DNA from: CAZJJZ01 sp964546505
Lineage (GTDB): Bacteria; Patescibacteriota; Gracilibacteria; UBA1369
Assembly: GCA_964546505.1 (NCBI GenBank)
Contig: CAZJJZ010000011.1
Coordinates: forward strand, 1-39,125
Reading direction: 5' to 3'
DNA: 39,125 bases
How positions within the stretch are numbered: position 1 is the first letter of the stretch; each line of letters starts with the position of its first letter. This document shows, in pieces, positions 32,577 to 39,125 of the stretch. A model generated the notes under the pieces. That model was not told where the DNA came from, searched no databases, and was given only the letters and a program-made list of their open reading frames with translations. A program made the translations under genes and the position numbers.

Positions 32577-32972
32577 CTAGTCTGCTCGATTATATTGCGA
32601 AAGTCCCAAAATATTTCCCTCAGAATCTTTAATCCAAGCCAAATACCCCATACTAGCATTTTCCCCTAATGCAGTTTTGCCTCGCACCACCACTCCACCA
32701 TTTGCCACAACTGCCTGTAAGGTTTGATCAATATTTTCTACCTCTACATAAAACATCGGGTGTGGCATTTGCTGATCCCTTTTGGCAGAACCGCCATTGA
32801 TAAATCCCGGCTGAGTAGGTTGCATTTTTTCATCCACCGGACCTGTTTGCCAGCTGGTATAGCCAAACTGCTCCCATTCAAAAGGCTTCCAACCAAAAGT
32901 CTTTTCATAAAAGGACTTGGCCCGTTCTTTATCATCCCAAGGAAATTCAAAATGTGTAACTTTATTCATCAT
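32577..32972 (-). CDS. VOC (glyoxalase/bleomycin-resistance fold) family protein
   Basis: Small protein of 131 residues (or 130 from the second Met) with the vicinal-oxygen-chelate fold. Features are VTHFEFPWDDKERAKSFYEK at the start, FGWKPFEW, then HPMFYVEVENIDQTLQAVVA and a C-terminal KDSEGNILGLSQ, the usual metal-proximal end of VOC domains. Substrate cannot be predicted; these are often annotated as glyoxalase-like or bleomycin resistance-like. It lies upstream of the small membrane ORF and glycosyltransferase with 15 bases between, so may share a transcript. Confidence 0.85.
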   Translation of the reverse strand: MMNKVTHFEFPWDDKERAKSFYEKTFGWKPFEWEQFGYTSWQTGPVDEKMQPTQPGFINGGSAKRDQQMPHPMFYVEVENIDQTLQAVVANGGVVVRGKTALGENASMGYLAWIKDSEGNILGLSQYNRAD

Positions 32973-33074
32973 GTTGTTGGTTAGGATACTTCAACATAAC
33001 ACAAAAAAAATTCACAAACAATTTGGAAAAACGTACCTTCCAATGATCACTTGATATTTATTAGGCACTTTAAA

Positions 33075-34013
33075 CTAAGCTGTTTTTCTCGCCTTCGCAC
33101 CGCCCACGCTGCCATGATTAGCTGTTTCCGCAGCCGCAATCAATTGATGCATCAAATCATTTGGAGTATTAATGTCGGTATTCATAAACAACACTTTTTG
33201 ATTATCCGCGGTGCCGATACTCTTCAATGTGTCCAAGTATTGAGTCAAAGTCAAAATTGCCAAAATTTCTTTGGAATCCTGATGTGTCGCTCCTTGCATA
33301 ATTTCAAAAGAGTCTTTTAAACCTCGGGCAATTGCTTCTCTTTCCAATGCCATACCTTCACCCTGTAACTGCTTACGAACTTTATCAGCTTCTGCTTCCT
33401 TAACAGCTTGAACTTTAATAGCTTCACCTTTATTTTCCGCAGCCTTCCGCAATTGTTCAGAAGCTACCACTTCAGACATCGCCCTGGTTATCGTTTCCGG
33501 AAAATTGACATTAGTGATTTGATAACTGCGTATCAGAATGCCCCATTCCAACATCTGCTTCTCCAAGTCGCGTTTGATATGTTCAGCTAACTCTTCTTTT
33601 TTCTCCAAAATTCCTTCATGTGTTTCTTTGGCAATATAGGTACGCAGAGAATTTTCCACAATCGCGCCAATAGATTGATCTCTATTTTGTAATGCGTAAG
33701 TATAGCGTTGAATACCCTCAAGTGAAGAGTCAACCTCGTAAATCAAATTGGTAGAAATATCGACAATCACCTTGTCTTTTGAGGGGTAATGTCCATGAAT
33801 GACAAAGTTTTGCTGCCGCAAAGAAATTTTAGCCGCGACATTTTCCAACAATGGTATCTTGAAATTCAACCCGGCCTTCATAATTCTTCTAAATCTTCCC
33901 AATAACTGAATTACGAATACCGTATTTTGATCGACTATACGAATATTCTTGATCAGAATAATCAAGATTATCAATCCTCCAATTAAACTAATCATCAACT
34001 GCGCGTCGTCCAT
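33075..34013 (-). CDS. SPFH/Band-7 (stomatin-like) membrane protein
   Basis: Protein of 312 residues of the SPFH family that scaffolds membrane microdomains. One N-terminal membrane segment (LMISLIGGLIILIILI) is followed by the SPFH domain (NTVFVIQLLGRFRRIMKAGL, then PSKDKVIVDISTNLIYEV) and a coiled coil with AENKGEAIKVQAVKEAEADK, EREAIARGL. The C-terminus lacks long Gly-rich tails. A partner NfeD protein is not adjacent. It is a single gene with 102 bases to the downstream VOC gene on the same strand. Function in membrane organisation is inferred from the family. Confidence 0.9.
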   Translation of the reverse strand: MDDAQLMISLIGGLIILIILIKNIRIVDQNTVFVIQLLGRFRRIMKAGLNFKIPLLENVAAKISLRQQNFVIHGHYPSKDKVIVDISTNLIYEVDSSLEGIQRYTYALQNRDQSIGAIVENSLRTYIAKETHEGILEKKEELAEHIKRDLEKQMLEWGILIRSYQITNVNFPETITRAMSEVVASEQLRKAAENKGEAIKVQAVKEAEADKVRKQLQGEGMALEREAIARGLKDSFEIMQGATHQDSKEILAILTLTQYLDTLKSIGTADNQKVLFMNTDINTPNDLMHQLIAAAETANHGSVGGAKARKTA

Positions 34014-34126
34014 GTTGGTATATTTAAATTTGTATCAGGTTATCACCACCGCAATAGCAAGTCAAAAAACTCACATTTATTTCAGTCTCTGAATTGTCTA
34101 AAATAGCAGCAAATTTATCATCAGCT

Positions 34127-34612
34127 ATGCGATTTTGGATTATCTTCAAAGCCATTACCATCTCCTTCTTAACTTCTTTATTTGCCGGCCTGGTCATCCT
34201 CTCCATCGGTGTGGGCGCTCTTTTTCAGGCAGTTCACTTCCCCGGGCTGTGGTTGGCTGAGTATGAGTTTGCAACTGACGTCAATTTGCGCAAAGAGAAC
34301 TATTCCTACAAGCCCGGCCAGTCAGGAACTACCCTGAACTACACTTTCATCAACGCCAGTGGTACAGAGCGAGATGTTACCTTGCGCGTTATTACGTATT
34401 CTGGTCTAATATACGCATTGGCATTCGACTTAGCAGCATTGTTGGCGGCTTCATTCACCAAAATCAGGCTCCACAATAATCACCTCAACTTGCTACAACA
34501 GTGGACGAGTTATGCTTTGAGTTTAGCCATTATAGTAAGCTTTGGCAGTATGGCGATTTTGATGGCCTGGAGCTTTGGTAGCCTAATCATGGTCTTGATT
34601 AAGGCGTGGTAA
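34127..34612 (+). CDS. Hypothetical membrane protein, 161 residues
   Basis: Unrecognised. The ATG at 34127 gives a clean start with a basic residue before a hydrophobic segment (FWIIFKAITISFLTSLFAGL, then VILSIGVGALF), a hydrophilic loop (about residues 45-90, with KENYSYKPGQSGTTLNYTF) and two further membrane helices (LIYALAFDLAALLAASF and ALSLAIIVSFGSMAILMA). The frame extends upstream to 34094. The loop is Asn/Thr/Tyr-rich, as for an exported domain. It lies upstream of rfbA on the same strand, 72 bases apart, so may be part of the same operon. A role in surface glycan handling would be a guess. Confidence 0.7.
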   Translation: MRFWIIFKAITISFLTSLFAGLVILSIGVGALFQAVHFPGLWLAEYEFATDVNLRKENYSYKPGQSGTTLNYTFINASGTERDVTLRVITYSGLIYALAFDLAALLAASFTKIRLHNNHLNLLQQWTSYALSLAIIVSFGSMAILMAWSFGSLIMVLIKAW

Positions 34613-34684
34613 TTTGTTATTTTGCGCCCTTCCTTGCCTTCCAAAACCCAATACTATATCTTAAACAAGGCTATTTCTTATTTT

Positions 34685-35683
34685 ATGAAAGGAATCATTC
34701 TAGCAGGTGGCACCGGCTCCAGACTCTTTCCCATCACCAAGGCAGTAGTGAAGCAGCTTTTGCCCGTTTACGATAAGCCTCTCATCTACTATCCGCTTTC
34801 TGTATTAATGCAGGCCGGAATTAGAGAAATTTTAATCATTACCAACCCACGTGACTTACAGTCTTTTCAAGACCTTTTCGGCGATGGCAGTCAACTGGGT
34901 TTGTCTATTCAATACATTACCCAAGCTGCACCCAATGGTTTGGCGGAAGCCTTTATTCTGGGAGAAGATTTCATTGGTCAAGATGATGTTTGTTTGGTCT
35001 TAGGAGATAATATCTTTCATGGCAGTGGGCTCACCGAATTGTTATTGGAGACGGTTGAAGAACTTGATCAACAGGGCGGCGGAACCATTTTTGGCTATTA
35101 TTTTCCCGATCCTTCCGCTTATGGTGTAGTGGAATTTGATGCCCAAGGAAAGGTAGTTTCCATTGAAGAAAAGCCCACGAAACCTAAGTCCAATTTTGCT
35201 ATTCCCGGCCTCTATTTTTATGATCACACAGTGGTTGACAAGGCCAAAACTATCAAACCCTCTGCTCGGGGAGAGTTGGAAATTACTGACTTGCACAATC
35301 TCTATTTGCAAGCGGGTAATTTGCGGGTGAAAACTTTAGGTAGAGGTTACGTTTGGCTCGATACGGGTAATGCCGGGCATTTGCATGAAGCTGCCAGTTT
35401 CGTTGAAACCATTCAAAAGAGACAAGGACTATACCTGGCCTGTTTGGAAGAAATTGCCTGGCGACAAGGTTGGATCGATTCAGCACAATTACAAAAATTA
35501 GCCCAGACCATGAGCAAAACCGCTTATGGACAATATTTGCTAAATTTAGAACAATATGAACTATCAAAGCACCACTTTTCCGGGGGTGTTCATTCTGGAG
35601 CCAAAGATTTTCAGCGACAATCGCGGTCACTTTCTGGAAACCTTCAAGACCAGTCATTTTCAAGAAAAAGTCGGACCATTTGA
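34685..35683 (+). CDS. rfbA: Glucose-1-phosphate thymidylyltransferase
   Basis: Makes dTDP-glucose from glucose-1-phosphate and dTTP, first step of dTDP-rhamnose synthesis. Motifs: GIILAGGTGSRLFPITKAVV at the start, LGDNIFHG, a sugar-binding YFPDPSAYGVVEF with EEKPTKPKSN, and GRGYVWLDTGNAGHL. The ATG at 34685 is chosen because it directly precedes the GGTGSR nucleotide-binding loop. Homology ends near residue 290, the family length, at AYGQYLLNLEQYEL, and the frame then runs about 42 more residues through the beginning of rfbC. This tail (SKHHFSGGVHSGAK...) is probably not native. A frameshift in the last codons would recreate an ATGA stop-start overlap at 35556. Function confident. Confidence 0.95.
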   Translation: MKGIILAGGTGSRLFPITKAVVKQLLPVYDKPLIYYPLSVLMQAGIREILIITNPRDLQSFQDLFGDGSQLGLSIQYITQAAPNGLAEAFILGEDFIGQDDVCLVLGDNIFHGSGLTELLLETVEELDQQGGGTIFGYYFPDPSAYGVVEFDAQGKVVSIEEKPTKPKSNFAIPGLYFYDHTVVDKAKTIKPSARGELEITDLHNLYLQAGNLRVKTLGRGYVWLDTGNAGHLHEAASFVETIQKRQGLYLACLEEIAWRQGWIDSAQLQKLAQTMSKTAYGQYLLNLEQYELSKHHFSGGVHSGAKDFQRQSRSLSGNLQDQSFSRKSRTI

Positions 35684-36182
35684 AGTTGTACAGGAAAATG
35701 AATCCTTTTCCATTCAGCATGTTTTCCGGGGTTTTCATTATCAGCTTCCGCCTTTTGAACAAGCCAAATTAGTGAGGGTAGTCAGTGGTAGGGTGTTGGA
35801 CATCATAATTGATTTGCGACCGGATTCAGCCACTTTTTTGCAACATTTAAGTGTGGAAATTTCCGCCGAAAATCACCGTCAATTATTTATACCAAAAGGT
35901 TTTGCTCACGGTTTTTTAACCCTTTCCGAGCAGGCTCTTTTTCAATACAAAGTGGATAACCTTTGGTCCAAAGAACATGAACGTTCCATCGCCTACAATT
36001 CCCCTGAACTAAAAATTGATTGGCCGGTGGAGTTGAATCGACTAATCATTTCGGAGAAAGACATTGCGGGTATGACTCTTACCGCTGCCACAGCTGAAAT
36101 TTTGGCACTACAAAGACAAACCCTCCCGCGTGATTTGCAGCCAAAGAATATCGAACAACCCTCCATTCTTCGCGAAAAGTAA
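35556..36182 (+). CDS. rfbC: dTDP-4-dehydrorhamnose 3,5-epimerase
   Basis: Cupin-fold epimerase, third step of dTDP-L-rhamnose synthesis. Its start MNYQSTTFPGVFILEPKIFS matches the family start; the catalytic His lies in FRGFHYQLPPFEQAKLV and the Tyr in ALFQYKVDNLWSKEHERS, with PKGFAHGFL between. It is 208 residues, about 25 longer than the usual 180, the extra being a C-terminal tail (TLPRDLQPKNIEQPSILREK). It overlaps the end of the rfbA frame by 128 bases, which is unusually large. rfbB follows 61 bases later. No rfbD is in view, so either it is elsewhere or a different deoxysugar is made. Confidence 0.93.
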   Translation: MNYQSTTFPGVFILEPKIFSDNRGHFLETFKTSHFQEKVGPFEVVQENESFSIQHVFRGFHYQLPPFEQAKLVRVVSGRVLDIIIDLRPDSATFLQHLSVEISAENHRQLFIPKGFAHGFLTLSEQALFQYKVDNLWSKEHERSIAYNSPELKIDWPVELNRLIISEKDIAGMTLTAATAEILALQRQTLPRDLQPKNIEQPSILREK

Positions 36183-36243
36183 AATCTTGCTCCAGCATTG
36201 TCTCGCCCTGCTGAATCACTAAAAAAACTTAACTCCAACAAAA

Positions 36244-37272
36244 ATGTCTAAATACCTCATCACTGGCGGTGCGGGCTTCATTGGAACAAATTATGTCAAA
36301 TACCTCCTCAAGCACTCTCCGGAAGCCCAAATTTTGGTTCTCGATAAGCTTACCTACGCTGCGAATTTAAGCAATCTGCAGGCCGAAATCGATCAAATGG
36401 CTATTCAATTCCTCCGAGCCGACATTGCCGATGAGCAGGCGATTCAAAGCGCTTTTCAAACCTTTCAACCTGATTACATCATTCATTTTGCTGCTGAAAG
36501 TCATGTAGATAACAGTATCAAAGACCCTGGAATTTTTGTGCGCACCAATGTACTTGGCACGCAAATTCTGCTGGATCAAGCCAAAAAACTCTGGCAAAAC
36601 GGCACGGACGAGCAAGGCTATCCCACTTATCGCCCCGGAGTAAAATTCCTCCACATTTCCACCGACGAAGTTTACGGCCATTTAGCCCCGCACGACCCTG
36701 CCTTCACAGAAGACCTGCCCCTCCACCCGCGCAGCCCTTATAGCGCTTCCAAGGCGGCTTCAGATTTGATTGTCTTGTCTTATCACTCCACTTTCCACCT
36801 ACCCATCAATATCACTCGTTGTTCCAACAATTACGGCCCCTATCAGCATTCGGAAAAACTTATTCCGCTAATGATTTCCAAAGCACTACAGAATCAAAAA
36901 CTACCGGTGTATGGAAAGGGTGAACAAATCCGCGATTGGCTTTTCGTGGAGGATCATTGCCGGGGGATTCAGCTGGTTTTGGAGCAGGGTAATTTGGGCG
37001 AGATTTACAATATTGGCGGCGGCCAGGAAATGGTAAATCTGGATTTGGTAAAAACACTTTTACAACAACTGGCAGCCAAAAAACCCGAGCTGACATTCAT
37101 TGACGAAAACCTCATTTCCTTCGTTCCAGACCGCCTGGGCCACGATTTCCGCTACGCCATCAACATCCAAAAAATCCACACCGCGCTGGGCTATCAACCA
37201 CAAACAGATTTCCCCACCGGCCTAGCCAAAACCATCGATTTTTATCTCCAGCAGCCCGGTTCAAGCAACTAA
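36244..37272 (+). CDS. rfbB: dTDP-glucose 4,6-dehydratase
   Basis: Extended short-chain dehydrogenase of 342 residues, second step of dTDP-deoxysugar synthesis. NAD-binding GGAGFIGTNYV lies at the N-terminus; the catalytic region has STDEVYGHL and the YxxxK pair in SPYSASKAASDLIV; NNYGPYQHSEKLIPLM and GKGEQIRDWLFVEDHCRGI are substrate and dimer regions. Length is standard. It is third in the rfbA-rfbC-rfbB set, and the operon seems to end here because the next intact gene is on the other strand. Confidence 0.96.
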   Translation: MSKYLITGGAGFIGTNYVKYLLKHSPEAQILVLDKLTYAANLSNLQAEIDQMAIQFLRADIADEQAIQSAFQTFQPDYIIHFAAESHVDNSIKDPGIFVRTNVLGTQILLDQAKKLWQNGTDEQGYPTYRPGVKFLHISTDEVYGHLAPHDPAFTEDLPLHPRSPYSASKAASDLIVLSYHSTFHLPINITRCSNNYGPYQHSEKLIPLMISKALQNQKLPVYGKGEQIRDWLFVEDHCRGIQLVLEQGNLGEIYNIGGGQEMVNLDLVKTLLQQLAAKKPELTFIDENLISFVPDRLGHDFRYAINIQKIHTALGYQPQTDFPTGLAKTIDFYLQQPGSSN

Positions 37273-37366
37273 ATTTTTTGAAGAGAATCCAGTTCTTTCC
37301 GAGAAATCAAGCAAGATAAAAAACAACCTAAAAACTATAAAATTTCCACCACAAGATTCAGATTCT

Positions 37367-37417
37367 AGTACAGCCTCTTGCTGTACTGGTCGGCCTGTCC
37401 AACCACGGTTCGAACCG
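37367..37417. repeat. Two palindromes downstream of the rfb genes
   Basis: A perfect hairpin AGTACAGC-CTCTT-GCTGTACT (37367-37387) is followed by a 12-bp palindrome CGGTTCGAACCG (37406-37417). Neither has a T tail. They may be the remains of a mobile or structured element, or rfb 3'-end hairpins. Confidence 0.6.
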
Positions 37418-37528
37418 ATGACTACATGGTTCAATCAGATTATCGAGGAATCCGTGCTTGAAATCAAAGCCATTTTCAGGAACTATGATGTTTCTACGTT
37501 ACAGCAACTTATTGCTCTATTAAAGTAG
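37418..37528 (+). CDS. Possible small ORF, 36 residues
   Basis: ATG-initiated frame ending in a TAG that overlaps the convergent transglutaminase gene by nine bases. It encodes MTTWFNQIIEESVLEIKAIF and continues to LQQLIALLK, a helical amphipathic peptide. The same frame is open upstream all the way into rfbB with protein-like composition but without an ATG, so this may instead be the end of a degraded gene. No ribosome site is visible. I do not recognise it. Confidence 0.25.
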   Translation: MTTWFNQIIEESVLEIKAIFRNYDVSTLQQLIALLK

Positions 37529-38410
37529 CCCGCCATACAGTAACCTGAATTTACGGTTTGTTACCCAAATCTTCTGCAATTCCTCAAAATTCTCATCAGG
37601 ATCAAGCATTAATTTTGCCAATTCGTCCATTTCTGCCAATTCAGACTCAGTCAATTTCGGAAATTTTTTGAAAGTGCCATATTCTGGCATCTGAACATAA
37701 ATTATCTCGTCATTCATCAAGGAGTGGAAGTCGTAAAATAGAGACCAAGCCACTACCATCGCGCCTTTGTCTCCGGAAGCATTTACAAAATGATTCTCAT
37801 CAACTTTTTTATTCCGAATATCTAGCCAAGCCTTGGCAGGAAAATCGAACTTTCCTTCAGGAATATCGTACGGGTCAAATTCGGCATTCAAACTTAAGCT
37901 TCCGTCGACATCAATCGTAACCCAGCATTTCTGAGTCGCGTTCCAATATTGGTTAATCCAATGGTCAGTGCTTACTTTTCCCAGTTTTCCTAGATCAAAA
38001 TAATCCGCATTGCCAGATCTAACCCTTGCAGGAATACCTTTGGTTTTCAAAATTGAAGCCATTAAAATCGCAACAAATCTGCAAGTCACAACCAATTTGT
38101 TTTCTGGTGTTCTGTCGGCAACAAATCCACGATTATCTCGGCGATACAGTTCAGCTAACATTGCAGCTACAGTCGGCAAAATGTCATCTTCTGGCTGCCT
38201 CCACCAAGGAACTCTTTTCATATCTCCAAAGCGCAAATCAGCGTTTGTTCCAATATTGCCAGCGGCAAGTGTGGTTCGGTGAATGATGTTTTTTCTTAAA
38301 AGCAATCCGAGTTCGCGAATATTATCAGGCAACTTCAAAAGATCCTCTCGATATAATCCAGGATTGGTGTAGACACCATATTCGAGAAAATGTTTCAAAT
38401 TTTTTCCCAT
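37520..38410 (-). CDS. Transglutaminase-like (papain-fold) protein
   Basis: Soluble protein of 296 residues with a transglutaminase-like domain. The catalytic triad can be placed: Cys in TCRFVAILMASILKTKGIPA (typical CxxxA...GIPAR), His in STDHWINQYWN, and Asp in CWVTIDVDGSL. The C-terminal third (from KAWLDIRNKKVDENHF) has a Glu/Asp-rich helical end. There is no signal peptide, so it appears cytoplasmic; such proteins act as proteases or hydrolases, or lack activity. It overlaps the GIY-YIG gene upstream by 16 bases on the same strand. Specific function unknown. Confidence 0.82.
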   Translation of the reverse strand: MGKNLKHFLEYGVYTNPGLYREDLLKLPDNIRELGLLLRKNIIHRTTLAAGNIGTNADLRFGDMKRVPWWRQPEDDILPTVAAMLAELYRRDNRGFVADRTPENKLVVTCRFVAILMASILKTKGIPARVRSGNADYFDLGKLGKVSTDHWINQYWNATQKCWVTIDVDGSLSLNAEFDPYDIPEGKFDFPAKAWLDIRNKKVDENHFVNASGDKGAMVVAWSLFYDFHSLMNDEIIYVQMPEYGTFKKFPKLTESELAEMDELAKLMLDPDENFEELQKIWVTNRKFRLLYGGLL

Positions 38411-38709
38411 ACTCCTGTTATCAAATTCATCTTTTTTTGTTTAGTCCATCCTTTAATTTGTTTTTCACGACGACGAGCCGACAAAAGCGAATCATGCGTT
38501 TCAAAATACACAAGTTTTACTGGTCGTCTCATCTTCGTCCAGACAGCAGCTTCGCCCGAGTTATGTTCTTTTAAACGGTTTTTCAAATTCTCAGTTGAAC
38601 CACAATACAAGCTGCCATCACTACAATGTAAGAGATAAACACAGAACTGCCCTTCGACAAGCTCAGGGCACACGACTTCGTTCGGTATTTTAAGTGAAGT
38701 TTTTGCCAT
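38395..38709 (-). CDS. Small GIY-YIG nuclease (UPF0213-like) with in-frame repeat insertion
   Basis: GIY-YIG domain protein of 104 residues. The domain runs from about residue 21: FCVYLLHCSDGSLYCGST (VYLL...YCGST in place of GIY...YIG), then LKNRLKEHNSGEAAVWT with the catalytic Arg, VKLVYFETHDSLLSARRREK with the catalytic Glu and a basic end. Such short proteins are usually about 80-90 residues and start directly at the VYILRC strand; here a preceding stretch contains PELVEG, encoded by a palindromic repeat (38649-38669) that sits in frame. The gene lies between the transglutaminase gene and the tRNA-Pro. Role in DNA repair or recombination is inferred from the family. Confidence 0.87.
   Translation of the reverse strand: MAKTSLKIPNEVVCPELVEGQFCVYLLHCSDGSLYCGSTENLKNRLKEHNSGEAAVWTKMRRPVKLVYFETHDSLLSARRREKQIKGWTKQKKMNLITGVWEKI
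38649..38669. repeat. PELVEG-type palindromic repeat inside the GIY-YIG gene
   Basis: GCCCT (38649-38653) and AGGGC (38665-38669) bracket TCGACAAGCTC. On the minus strand this gives CCTGAGCTTGTCGAAGG, coding PELVEG. I recall this repeat as a frequent insert in CPR and Chloroflexi genomes; no search was possible. Confidence 0.7.
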
Positions 38710-38767
38710 TTAAATTGTTGTTCGAAGACCATGAGCGAAGTGAGGCCTAAAAGGCCGAACGAAGTCG
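38673..38767. repeat. 13-bp inverted repeat flanking the GIY-YIG 5' end
   Basis: CGACTTCGTTCGG (38673-38685) and its exact complement CCGAACGAAGTCG (38755-38767) flank the GIY-YIG start codon. Between and beside them are GGCCTAAAAGGCC (38744-38756) and GACCAT/ATGGTC (38727-38732 and 38769-38774). Looks like a compound REP/BIME-like element abutting the tRNA-Pro 3' end. Confidence 0.6.
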
Positions 38768-38769
38768 AA

Positions 38770-38846
38770 TGGTCGGGGTGATAGGGCTCGAACCTACGAC
38801 CTCCTGGTCCCAAACCAGGCGCGCTAGCCAACTGNNNNNNNNNNNN
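38770..38846 (-). tRNA. tRNA-Pro(TGG), 5' end lost in N gap
   Basis: On the minus strand the sequence CAGTTGGCTAGCGCGCC (D-arm), CCTGG-TTTGGGA-CCAGG (anticodon stem and loop, anticodon TGG), the variable region, GTAGGTTCGAGCCCTAT (T arm) and CACCCCGACCA (acceptor 3' strand, discriminator A and encoded CCA) gives a normal proline tRNA. The 3' end is at 38770. The first 12 bases (acceptor 5' strand and the next five) fall in the N run beginning at 38835, so the 5' end near 38846 is estimated from the standard 77-base length. Confidence 0.92.
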
Positions 38847-38858
38847 NNNNNNNNNNNN
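38835..38858. other. Assembly gap (24 N)
   Basis: A run of undetermined bases that removes the 5' end of the tRNA-Pro. Sequence on either side may not be truly adjacent. Confidence 1.
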
Positions 38859-38977
38859 ATAACCAATTTTCCTGTGCTGAAAGCGCATGCATATTAAGCC
38901 AAGCCTGCCGCTCAAGTCAAATTCATTTGGAATCTCACTGCTAACAGTAGTAAGATTTGGCTGAATAAAAACCCAAA

Positions 38978-39125
38978 ATGCACTTAAAAGCCAGTCAAAT
39001 AAAAGGTTTAGCCGTCATCGATTTCAGCAGAGTTTACTTGGGAGCACTCCACGCTGCCATTATTGATCCCGACTCCGGCCGTATTTTGGCTTATCAACTA
39101 AAAAAGCATCGAGAAAATTTAATTT
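38978..39125 (+). CDS. PRC-barrel-like protein, 5' part
   Basis: The gene starts at ATG 38978 and runs off the window, showing 49 residues. They read MHLKASQIKGLAVIDFSRVY followed by LGALHAAIIDPDSGRILAYQ, which fits the start of a PRC-barrel beta-barrel domain (LxxSxLxGxxVID...G...D...G.V). PRC-barrel proteins can act in RNA processing (RimM-like) or as small adaptor domains. It lies 119 bases right of the N gap, on the opposite strand to the tRNA. The rest of the protein is not visible. Confidence 0.7.
   Translation, partial: MHLKASQIKGLAVIDFSRVYLGALHAAIIDPDSGRILAYQLKKHRENLI

Noticed and set aside
37395..37425. tRNA-like T-arm (GGTTCGAACC)
   Set aside because: The flanking bases do not form a 5-bp T stem with a 7-base loop, and no anticodon arm or acceptor stem can be found.
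38583..38915. ORF spanning the right N gap
   Set aside because: It crosses the tRNA-Pro and the gap; it is an artefact of open frame in repeat and tRNA sequence.
1..39125. Insertion sequences, integrases or att sites around the GC-rich modules
   Set aside because: No transposase, integrase or matching terminal repeats could be seen, so no mobile element is called.

Overview
The window is an AT-leaning bacterial chromosome segment of about 39 kb, probably from metagenome assembly, since it has two runs of N (5833-5855 and 38835-38858). Gene content points to a Patescibacteria/CPR-type genome. Indications are a VirB2/TrbC-like T4SS pilin, FemAB-type peptidoglycan transferase, RNase J, a SPFH protein, many short orphan proteins, densely packed genes and a palindromic repeat that encodes a PELVEG peptide. 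This placement is an inference. UGA is used as a stop and a complete RF2 (prfB, SPF and GGQ motifs) is present, so the lineage has not reassigned UGA.

Layout. 1-7232: a carotenoid locus (3' part of a polyprenyl diphosphate synthase, UbiA-type lycopene elongase, CrtI desaturase, CruF-like hydratase, CrtB phytoene synthase), interrupted by a DEAD-box helicase and a GC-rich orphan module. The combination matches a C50 (bacterioruberin-type) pathway better than a cyclic carotenoid pathway. 7269-12363: lytic-transglycosylase-like protein, RNase J with a long disordered N-terminus, RF2. 12528-18019: Wzx-like flippase, an orphan, long-form serine hydroxymethyltransferase, GC-rich orphan module 2, peptide deformylase. 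18244-19055: GC-rich module 3, two small membrane proteins. 19236-24569: RND efflux pair (adaptor plus permease with an unusual extra hydrophobic pair). 24686-29025: two small helical proteins, FemAB transferase, T4SS pilin, Nudix hydrolase, frameshifted histidine kinase. 29026-31070: Fic protein and three orphan genes. 31222-34612: GC-rich MJ1255-like glycosyltransferase behind a small membrane ORF, VOC protein, SPFH protein, membrane orphan. 34685-37272: rfbA-rfbC-rfbB, dTDP-sugar synthesis (no rfbD in view). 37520-39125: transglutaminase-like protein, GIY-YIG nuclease carrying a palindromic repeat, tRNA-Pro broken by an N gap, start of a PRC-barrel gene.

Much of the window serves the cell surface: flippase, glycosyltransferase, dTDP-sugars, peptidoglycan enzymes, pilin, efflux and a membrane pigment. 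The most notable structure is a set of GC-rich orphan genes with AT-rich host-like promoters and ribosome sites and strong GC-rich hairpin terminators, each placed neatly between ordinary genes. Clear sigma-70 promoters (TTGACA/TATAAT or extended -10 TGCTATAAT) can be read in front of many transcription units. No intergenic stretch exceeds 300 bases.
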